This document shows, in pieces, positions 1 to 5,284 of a stretch of 5,912 nt of DNA. The first letter of the stretch is position 1. Every line of letters starts with the position of its first letter. The notes below the pieces were generated by a model. That model was not told the DNA's origin. It worked only from the letters and a program-made list of their open reading frames with translations, and made no database searches. The position numbers were made by a program, and so were the translations under genes. Origin of the DNA: Bacilli bacterium (lineage in GTDB: Bacteria; Bacillota_I; Bacilli_A; RF39; UBA660); assembly GCA_017470045.1 (NCBI GenBank), contig JAFUFG010000210.1:1-5912 (forward strand). Direction: 5' to 3'.

Positions 1-2327
1 CTCTTGGTGCTTTCTTACTTTATATTAAATCTGTTGCAGATCCTATAGATGAAGAAAAGAAAGCAAACCTAAATAAAGCAGAAACTACCACTCTATATGA
101 TAAATATGGTAGAGAATTTGCAAAATTAGGTTCAGAGATGCGTGAAAAAGTTACCTATGAACAATTACCAGAAGTCTTAATTGATGCAATCGTTGCAACA
201 GAAGACTCAAGATTCTTTACTCACAATGGTTTTGATACACCACGTTTTGTAAAAGCAGCATTCGGACAAGTTTTAGGTAACAGAGGTGCCGGTGGAGCTT
301 CTACCCTATCTATGCAAGTTATCAAAAATAGTTTTACCGATGCAAAAGCAGATGAAGGTGTAGCCGGAGTTGTAAGAAAGTTCACAGATATCTACTTAGC
401 AGTATTTAAATTAGAAAAAGAATACACAAAAGAAGATATCGTAGAATACTACGTTAATAACCACTTCTTAGGTGGAAACATTTATGGTGTGGAAGAAGCA
501 AGTGAATATTACTTTGGAAAAAGTGTAAGTGAATTAAACTTAAGTGAAGCTGCAATCATCGCAGGAATGTTTAAGTCTCCTACTTACTATAAACCAGATA
601 CTCATCCAGAAAATGCAGCAGCAAGAAGAAAAACAGTTCTTTACTTAATGAGAAGACATGGATATATTACAAAAGAAGAAGAAGCAATGGCAAACTCAGT
701 ACCAGTTGAATCATTAGTAGTAGAAAATGTAAAACAAGCTAACCCATATCAAGGTTATATCGATACCGTTGTAAAAGAAATTAAAGACAAATATCAAGTA
801 AATGCATATACTACTTCATTAAAAGTTTACACAACTCTTGATCCAGGAAGACAAGATGCTGTTAATAAAGTATTAAGTGGAGAAACCTATTCATGGATTG
901 ATGATAAAGTTCAAACTGGTGTAGCAGTAATTGAATCTGCATCAGGAGAAGTTATTGCAATCGGTAATGGACGTAATCGTTCCGGATACAATAGTTACAA
1001 TTACGCAACACAAATTAAGAGACAACCAGGAAGTACTGCTAAACCATTATTTGATTATGGTCCTGGTATTGAATATAATAACTGGTCAACATATGAACAA
1101 TTTGATGATGCACCATACAGCTACTCAAATGGTAGAAGTATTAAAAACTGGGATGGTGGATACTATGGAACAATAACTTTAAGAAGAGCATTATCCACTT
1201 CAAGAAATATCCCAGCATTAAAAGCATTCCAAAAAGTAGAAAATAAGAAAATAATTGATTTTGTTACAAGTTTAGGAATTAAACCAGAAATTGAAAATGG
1301 ACATATCCATGAAGCTCACTCTATTGGAGCTTTCACAGGAGTTTCTCCATTAGAAATGGCTGGAGCTTATGCAGCATTCTCAAACGGTGGATATTATATC
1401 CAACCTCATACAGTATATAGAATAATCTTCCGATCAACTGGAAAAGAAGAAAATATCAAGTATGAGAAAAAGAGAGTTATGTCTGAAGCAACAGCATTTA
1501 TGATTTCAAGTGTTTTACAAGATGTTGCTTTAACTGGAGGAACTCCAGCAAATGTAGCATGTAAAACTGGTACTACAAACTATGATGATGCATATATGAA
1601 TAAATTAAATATGCCTGGAGATGCAATCCGTGACTCATGGGTAATTGGATATTCAACAAAAACAACAATCGGTATGTGGTATGGATATGACAATATGAAC
1701 CAAGAAATGGTAAATCAAGGATATATTCTACACAATGTACCAGCAACAATTCAAAAAGATAGATTATTCAATGCATTAGTATGGTCTGGTGTTATGGAAG
1801 GCGATAGAGCTCCATTCTCAGAACCATCAAGTGTTACAAGAGTTGGTATCTCAGCTGGATCTAACCCTCCAAAACTTGCATATCCTGGAACAGATACAGT
1901 ATATGAATACTTCAAGAAGGGTACAGAACCAACAGAATACGATACAAGCAAAGTTAAATTAGGTGGACCTAGAAACTTAAGAGCAAGCTACAATGAATCT
2001 ACTAAGAAAGTTACACTAACTTGGGGTAACGTAGATCCTGGAGTACTTGCTAAGAGTGAATACGGTAAGTTTGGTTATAACGTTTATAAAGAAGGAAAAC
2101 TATTAGGATGGACTGATCAAACAACTTACGTTGCAAATGAATCTAACCCATTCGGAACATACAAAGTAGTTGCTACTTATAAATCTTATAGTGGAGTTCA
2201 AAGTGAAGAATCAACGGTTAAGGTAACAGAGCCAAAGAAAGAAACGCCAAAAACCAATACAGAGACGAACACAGAGACACCTCCAACAACCAATACAGAA
2301 ACACCAACAACAAATACAACAGAATAA
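1..2327 (+). CDS. ponA: Class A penicillin-binding protein (bifunctional transglycosylase/transpeptidase), 5'-partial
   Basis: Polymerises lipid II into glycan strands and cross-links the stem peptides outside the membrane. The frame is open from codon 3, so the ATG at 138 is not the start. The first visible residues (LGAFLLYI) look like the end of a transmembrane anchor, followed by the usual LYDKYGREF lead-in. Residues below count from codon 3; 774 are visible. The GT51 transglycosylase has EDSRFFTHNG with catalytic Glu67, GGASTLSMQ (about 97-105) and RKFTD (125-129), where Asp129 replaces the usual Glu. The transpeptidase has STAK with nucleophile Ser344 (nt 1032), SRN at 400-402 (nt 1200) and KTGT at 521-524 (nt 1563). 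A fibronectin type III-like domain (about 654-742) and a Thr/Asn/Glu/Pro tail follow, as in Bacillus PBP1. It ends in TAA at a hairpin terminator and converges with nth. Family assignment is secure; the symbol rests on domain layout and synteny. Confidence 0.95.
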   Translation, partial: LGAFLLYIKSVADPIDEEKKANLNKAETTTLYDKYGREFAKLGSEMREKVTYEQLPEVLIDAIVATEDSRFFTHNGFDTPRFVKAAFGQVLGNRGAGGASTLSMQVIKNSFTDAKADEGVAGVVRKFTDIYLAVFKLEKEYTKEDIVEYYVNNHFLGGNIYGVEEASEYYFGKSVSELNLSEAAIIAGMFKSPTYYKPDTHPENAAARRKTVLYLMRRHGYITKEEEAMANSVPVESLVVENVKQANPYQGYIDTVVKEIKDKYQVNAYTTSLKVYTTLDPGRQDAVNKVLSGETYSWIDDKVQTGVAVIESASGEVIAIGNGRNRSGYNSYNYATQIKRQPGSTAKPLFDYGPGIEYNNWSTYEQFDDAPYSYSNGRSIKNWDGGYYGTITLRRALSTSRNIPALKAFQKVENKKIIDFVTSLGIKPEIENGHIHEAHSIGAFTGVSPLEMAGAYAAFSNGGYYIQPHTVYRIIFRSTGKEENIKYEKKRVMSEATAFMISSVLQDVALTGGTPANVACKTGTTNYDDAYMNKLNMPGDAIRDSWVIGYSTKTTIGMWYGYDNMNQEMVNQGYILHNVPATIQKDRLFNALVWSGVMEGDRAPFSEPSSVTRVGISAGSNPPKLAYPGTDTVYEYFKKGTEPTEYDTSKVKLGGPRNLRASYNESTKKVTLTWGNVDPGVLAKSEYGKFGYNVYKEGKLLGWTDQTTYVANESNPFGTYKVVATYKSYSGVQSEESTVKVTEPKKETPKTNTETNTETPPTTNTETPTTNTTE
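2253..2324 (+). repeat. Low-complexity repeat encoding the TNTET-type tail of the PBP
   Basis: The last 24 codons of the PBP gene are built from imperfect copies of an ACCAATACAGA-like unit. They encode repeated TNTET / PTTN motifs (Thr, Asn, Glu and Pro only). A disordered, extracellular, possibly wall-spanning tail is inferred. Such tracts commonly change length by slippage, so copy number may differ between strains. Confidence 0.7.
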
Positions 2328-2333
2328 CATAAT

Positions 2334-2373
2334 AAAAAACCTTTAAGTTAATCTTAAAGGTTTTTCTTTTTTT
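2334..2373. terminator. Bidirectional intrinsic terminator between ponA and nth
   Basis: A perfect 13-bp stem (2335-2347 with 2353-2365) encloses a 5-nt TTAAT loop. On the plus strand it runs into a T-rich tract to 2373. On the minus strand it runs into TTTTTTATTAT. It can therefore end both convergent transcripts. The minus-strand stop codon of nth (2354-2356) and its last codons lie inside the stem. Confidence 0.9.
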
Positions 2374-2983
2374 CTCTACAAATTTCTTTTAATTTACAAG
2401 TACTACATTCTGGCTTTACTGCTTTGCAATAATATCTACCAAATAATACAAGTTGAAGATGTCTTTTGCCCCATATTTCTTTTTTTAACTTACGGCGTAA
2501 CTTCTTCTCTACTCCTAAAACATCATCCTTTAAAAAAGCCAATTTAAGCCTTTTTGAAACTCTTTCTACATGAGTATCCACTGCTATCTCAGGAACACCA
2601 TAAAATTCGCTTAAGAAGACATTAACAGTCTTTCTTCCAATTCCAGGAAAAGTCTCTAATATTTCTCGATCAGTTGGTACTTTTCCATCATATTCCGTAA
2701 CTAATCGTTTCGCAATATCACGAGTATATAAAGCCTTCTTATGATAAGAGCCAACAGAATGAATAATATCTTCTAATTCTTTCAAATCCGCATGACTTAA
2801 TTCTTCCAATGATGGATATTTTGAAAAGATAACAGGAGTAACCATATTTACTCGTTTATCGGTAGATTGTGCACTAAGCATAATCGCAATTAATAATTCA
2901 TAATCGGTATGATAGATTAATTCACATTTAGGATCCGGAAATAATTCATCTAAATAATTCTCAATTTGTTCTAAATTATTCAT
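2354..2983 (-). CDS. nth: Endonuclease III (DNA glycosylase/AP lyase)
   Basis: Base-excision repair enzyme that removes oxidised pyrimidines and cleaves the abasic site by beta-elimination. 209 residues from the ATG at 2983, close to E. coli Nth (211). Visible features: LSAQSTDKRVN near residue 35; the helix-hairpin-helix FPGIGRKT with catalytic Lys118; VDTHVER with catalytic Asp136; and a C-terminal 4Fe-4S loop of Cys186-x6-Cys193-x2-Cys196-x5-Cys202. All key residues are present, so it should be active. An in-frame TTG directly precedes the ATG (2984-2986), but ATG is the better start. The start overlaps the end of dnaD by 8 bases (ATGAATAA) with only a weak GGA-type ribosome site, so translation is probably coupled to dnaD. 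The dnaD-nth pairing is the common one in Bacillota. Confidence 0.96.
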   Translation of the reverse strand: MNNLEQIENYLDELFPDPKCELIYHTDYELLIAIMLSAQSTDKRVNMVTPVIFSKYPSLEELSHADLKELEDIIHSVGSYHKKALYTRDIAKRLVTEYDGKVPTDREILETFPGIGRKTVNVFLSEFYGVPEIAVDTHVERVSKRLKLAFLKDDVLGVEKKLRRKLKKEIWGKRHLQLVLFGRYYCKAVKPECSTCKLKEICREKKKNL

Positions 2984-3656
2984 CAAACCATTTCCAATCT
3001 ACAATATCTTCTAAATCAACATCCACATCAGATGTCTTTTCCATTTGTTCCTTACGTTCCTTTTTTTTCTCTTCTACATCCTTAGAATTCTTGATTCCGT
3101 TCTTACCCCATTCATATAAAATCTTATCAATATAACGTAAATTAGCAACTCCACTAAAACTTGCTTCTTTTACTGCTTCCTTAATTAATTCTTCACTAAT
3201 TCCATTATCTAACCAAGCTTTACTAATTTCAAATTCCATTGGAGTAAGTTTTCTACCAAATTCTTTCTCTAATACATCAAAAATCGTAGAATTAGTAGTA
3301 TTATTCTTATCTTCTTGAACTGCCTCATCCATTGTGATTAAAGTAAGCTTATTATAAAAATCATCTAATATTAAAATCTCTTTACGAACCCCATTATTAT
3401 CTTTTACAACTTCTACACGAATTAATTTCTTATCACTAAGTTTTTCCACATATTCCATAACAGTAATTAATTCAACATTTAAATCCGTTGCATATTTCTG
3501 AGGATCAAAAGATACATTTTCTCCTAAATTATATAAATACATTAAAAAGATAAATTCATTCATATCAATACCAAAATCTTTATAACGTTTTAAAAAATAC
3601 ATTGGTATTACAATATTTCCGTCTTTAAAAAACTCAATCAACTTAGAACCCTTCAT
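2976..3656 (-). CDS. dnaD: Replication initiation/primosome protein DnaD
   Basis: Primosome protein of Bacillota that, in B. subtilis, acts with DnaB and DnaI to load the replicative helicase at oriC and at stalled forks. 226 residues in the usual two-domain layout. The N-terminal part (about 1-110) is consistent with the winged-helix DDBH1 domain. The C-terminal DDBH2 domain (about 124-193) shows FGRKLTPMEFE and LRYIDKILYEWGKNGI, including the Y175-x3-I179-x3-W183 pattern linked to DNA binding in the family. A lysine/glutamate-rich stretch (197-207) precedes an acidic tail ending DWKWFDE, which may match the terminal NW-type motif of other DnaD proteins. The ATG at 3656 has a TGGAG ribosome site 8 nt upstream. 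It lies 62 bp after cca with its own candidate promoter, and overlaps nth downstream. Confidence 0.93.
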   Translation of the reverse strand: MKGSKLIEFFKDGNIVIPMYFLKRYKDFGIDMNEFIFLMYLYNLGENVSFDPQKYATDLNVELITVMEYVEKLSDKKLIRVEVVKDNNGVRKEILILDDFYNKLTLITMDEAVQEDKNNTTNSTIFDVLEKEFGRKLTPMEFEISKAWLDNGISEELIKEAVKEASFSGVANLRYIDKILYEWGKNGIKNSKDVEEKKKERKEQMEKTSDVDVDLEDIVDWKWFDE

Positions 3657-3664
3657 ATAATCAT

Positions 3665-3687
3665 CTCCAGTTTTCCCTATTTTAACA
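3665..3687 (-). promoter_or_regulatory. Candidate extended -10 promoter and ribosome site of dnaD-nth
   Basis: On the minus strand, TGT-TAAAAT (3687-3679) is a reasonable extended -10 element. No good -35 is visible; at 17-bp spacing it would be TATCTT (3707-3702), inside the preceding cca hairpin. A start near 3672 would give a leader of about 16 nt containing the TGGAG ribosome site (3669-3665), 8 nt from the dnaD ATG. The ribosome site is convincing; the promoter is moderate. Confidence 0.5.
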
Positions 3688-3694
3688 CATTTCC

Positions 3695-3721
3695 AAAGAA
3701 AAAGATAGAAGTCCCCTTCTA
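3695..3721 (-). terminator. Weak intrinsic terminator of cca, overlapping its stop codon
   Basis: Minus-strand TAGAAG-GGGA-CTTCTA forms a 6-bp stem (3721-3716 with 3711-3706) closed by a GNRA-type GGGA tetraloop. It is followed by TCTTTTTCTTT. The cca TAG stop is the first three bases of the stem. The short, AT-rich stem suggests partial termination, letting some cca transcript continue into dnaD-nth. Confidence 0.5.
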
Positions 3722-4816
3722 ATCTTTATAATGTTCTAATATATATTTCGTAAGAATACTATTCTCATTGATTAATCTTTTATAAAGAACTTCTCTTTCA
3801 ATATCCGCATAAATATCAGACATATACTCCCCTGGTTCTTTATTCAATACATTCATAATCTCTTCACTAGTAATATCTAATTCTTTACGACCATGAATTA
3901 CTAGGTTATTATAAGAATCCGTAATATCTTTAATATCTAAATCTTTAATCGTACCAGCAACACTATTGGCATATAATCCGTAAGTATACAAAGTCATTGG
4001 ATCCATATTATTATGGTTCATTGCCTCATTGATAGAAGATATTAATTCTTTCTCATTATTCGAAAAAGGATACTTATCCACTACATTAAGAATACTCCAG
4101 ATACCAATTGAATTATTATTTGGAGTAATTTCATTTAATCGATCTAATTCCAAATCTTTATCAAGTCCTAACTCTAGTAATAATTGAACTCCCTTATAAG
4201 CATTTGGACAAGAAAAGATTTTATCCAATTCTTCTTTTTTTCGTTCATATGACAAATCCATTAAATAATGCTTAGTCTCTTTAATTGCTTTCACAACATC
4301 AACATCAAACGTAAAATCTAATATTGTTGCAAAACGTACAGCACGTAAGATTCGCAAAGCATCCTCTTCAAATTTGACCTTTGCGTCACCAACTGCTTTA
4401 ATAATACGTTTCTTTAAGTCTTCTTCTCCTCCTAAATAATCAATAATTTCACCATTCCCATTCATACAAATCGTATTTACGGTAAAATCTCTTCTTTGAA
4501 GATCTTGATATAAATCATCAATATATTTAATCTCGCTTGGTTTTCTATGATTAACATAATTATATTCTTTACGGAATGTTGTTATTTCGTATTTGATTCC
4601 TTTTTTATTTACTGTTACTGCTCCATATTCTTCCATTGGAACAGAATCATCAAATATCTCTAATATCTCTTTTGGAGTAGCATTTGTTGTTATATCTACA
4701 TCATTCGATGGTAATCCCAATAAATGGTTTCTAACCATACCTCCAACTAAATACGCCTTATATCCATGTTGATTTATTTCATCAACAACTTTCAAAGCCA
4801 TATCTAAGTCTACCAT
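3719..4816 (-). CDS. cca: CCA tRNA nucleotidyltransferase (class II)
   Basis: Adds or repairs the 3'-CCA of tRNAs from CTP and ATP without a nucleic-acid template. 365 residues, somewhat shorter than B. subtilis Cca. Class II motifs appear in order. Motif A is LVGGMVRNHLLG (23-34) plus the metal-binding DVD at 39-41. Motif B is RRDFTVNTI (108-116). Motif C is the DYLGG...KAVGD stretch (126-144). Motif D is EDALR (151-155), which selects C or A. Motif E is around YERKKEE (190-196). Asn30 replaces the Asp usual in the VRD of motif A. The C-terminal neck/body/tail region is divergent. Separate CCA- and A-adding enzymes and poly(A) polymerase share this head, but length and Gram-positive context favour a full CCA enzyme. 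TGA lies two codons upstream in frame, fixing the ATG at 4816; its ribosome site (GGCGGTG) is weak. Confidence 0.92.
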   Translation of the reverse strand: MVDLDMALKVVDEINQHGYKAYLVGGMVRNHLLGLPSNDVDITTNATPKEILEIFDDSVPMEEYGAVTVNKKGIKYEITTFRKEYNYVNHRKPSEIKYIDDLYQDLQRRDFTVNTICMNGNGEIIDYLGGEEDLKKRIIKAVGDAKVKFEEDALRILRAVRFATILDFTFDVDVVKAIKETKHYLMDLSYERKKEELDKIFSCPNAYKGVQLLLELGLDKDLELDRLNEITPNNNSIGIWSILNVVDKYPFSNNEKELISSINEAMNHNNMDPMTLYTYGLYANSVAGTIKDLDIKDITDSYNNLVIHGRKELDITSEEIMNVLNKEPGEYMSDIYADIEREVLYKRLINENSILTKYILEHYKD

Positions 4817-4842
4817 AATTCACCGCCATTTCTTATTGTTTA

Positions 4843-4862
4843 CTCCTAAAAGTATTATAGCA
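4843..4862 (-). promoter_or_regulatory. Extended -10 promoter of cca with AGGAG in the leader
   Basis: Minus-strand TGC-TATAAT (4862-4854) is a perfect extended -10. The -35 position (about 4882-4877, AAGGTT) is poor and lies inside the HU terminator stem, as extended -10 promoters can tolerate. Transcription would begin near 4847, leaving AGGAG (4847-4843) at or near the 5' end of a leader of about 30 nt. That AGGAG is 13 nt from an out-of-frame ATG (4829) and 26 nt from the cca ATG, so it is not an ordinary ribosome site for cca. Confidence 0.65.
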
Positions 4863-4864
4863 CG

Positions 4865-4895
4865 AAAAAAGAAAAGAACCTTATTAAGGTTCTTT
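4865..4895 (-). terminator. Intrinsic terminator of the HU gene
   Basis: Minus-strand AAAGAACCTT-AAT-AAGGTTCTTT forms a perfect 10-bp stem (4895-4886 with 4882-4873) with a 3-nt loop. It is followed by TCTTTTTTC. It begins about 20 nt after the HU stop codon. The opposite strand also has a T-rich run after the stem, but no plus-strand gene ends here. Confidence 0.85.
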
Positions 4896-4914
4896 ATTTT
4901 TGATAAATCTATAA

Positions 4915-5187
4915 TTAGTTTACAGAATCTTTTAAAGCAGTACCTGCTTTGAAAGTAACAGCTTTTCTTGCAGCGATTTTAACAGTTTCACCAGTTCTTG
5001 GGTTACGTCCTTCGCGAGCAGCTCTCTTAGATACTGCGAAAGTACCAAATCCAACAAGTGGAACTCTATCTCCCTTTACTAAAGCGTTAGTGATTGCTTC
5101 GAATGTAGCATCAATAGCTTTAGCAGAATCTGTTTTAGTAAGTCCAGTAGCTGTAGCAACTGCTTCTACTAATTCAACTTTTTTCAT
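4915..5187 (-). CDS. hup: DNA-binding protein HU
   Basis: Histone-like nucleoid protein that acts as a dimer, bending and packaging DNA with little sequence preference. It is 90 residues, the standard length. The dimerising helical N-terminus begins MKKVELVEAVA. The signature VGFGTFAVSKRAAREGRNPRTG (45-66) holds the beta-arm tip, with Pro63 in RNPRTG as the likely intercalating residue. The lysine-rich end KIAARKAVTFKAGTALKD is also typical. The ATG at 5187 has a strong GGGAGG ribosome site 9 nt upstream. A longer in-frame start at 5247 would add 20 non-family residues and cross the promoter region, so I reject it. The gene appears monocistronic, with its own promoter and terminator, and looks richer in G+C than its neighbours, as expected of a highly expressed gene. 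Named hbs or hup in Bacillota. Confidence 0.97.
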   Translation of the reverse strand: MKKVELVEAVATATGLTKTDSAKAIDATFEAITNALVKGDRVPLVGFGTFAVSKRAAREGRNPRTGETVKIAARKAVTFKAGTALKDSVN

Positions 5188-5196
5188 AAATTTATA

Positions 5197-5202
5197 CCTC
5201 CC
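5197..5202 (-). promoter_or_regulatory. Strong ribosome binding site of HU
   Basis: GGGAGG on the minus strand ends 9 nt before the ATG at 5187. It fixes the 90-residue start and fits high expression. Confidence 0.9.
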
Positions 5203-5211
5203 TATGTTTAT

Positions 5212-5230
5212 TAAGCATATGTTATGCTTA
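5212..5230 (-). repeat. Perfect inverted repeat in the HU leader
   Basis: TAAGCATA-ACA-TATGCTTA is a perfect 8-bp inverted repeat with a 3-nt spacer. It lies just downstream of the candidate HU -10 elements and 9 bases upstream of the ribosome site. It could be an operator for a dimeric repressor or a small 5'-UTR hairpin affecting mRNA stability. It lacks a T tract, so it is not an intrinsic terminator. Confidence 0.6.
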
Positions 5231-5231
5231 C

Positions 5232-5266
5232 ATATTAAATTTACCACGGATATATTGAAAAAGCAA
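5232..5266 (-). promoter_or_regulatory. Candidate promoter(s) of HU
   Basis: Two overlapping possibilities fit with 17-bp spacers. One is TTGCTT (5266-5261) with TGG-TAAATT (extended -10, 5246-5238). The other is TTTCAA (5260-5255) with TAATAT (5237-5232). Neither is close to consensus. Their position between the membrane-protein stop (5285) and the HU ribosome site supports an independent HU promoter. Confidence 0.45.
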
Positions 5267-5284
5267 TAAAATTAACGAAAATTC

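Noticed and set aside
138..140. ATG as the start of the penicillin-binding protein
   Set aside because: The frame is open upstream to position 3 and encodes the expected end of a membrane anchor and the conserved segment before the transglycosylase. Starting at 138 would cut into the enzyme domain.
931..1176. 81-codon plus-strand frame
   Set aside because: It lies entirely inside the PBP transpeptidase coding region in another frame, with no recognisable protein features.
1751..1951. 66-codon minus-strand frame
   Set aside because: It is antisense to the well-supported PBP gene and shows no recognisable domain.
2367..2380. Long T/A homopolymer runs as assembly errors or frameshifts
   Set aside because: The runs lie in the terminator and in lysine codons at the end of nth. 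The nth frame, including its four cluster cysteines, stays intact up to them.
5188..5247. Longer HU start adding 20 residues
   Set aside because: The extension is not part of the HU family, would translate through the promoter and inverted repeat, and lacks the GGGAGG site that sits correctly before the ATG at 5187.
4949..5269. 106-codon plus-strand frame opposite HU
   Set aside because: It is antisense to HU across its whole coding region and promoter. Its alanine/serine-rich composition is simply the complement of HU codons.
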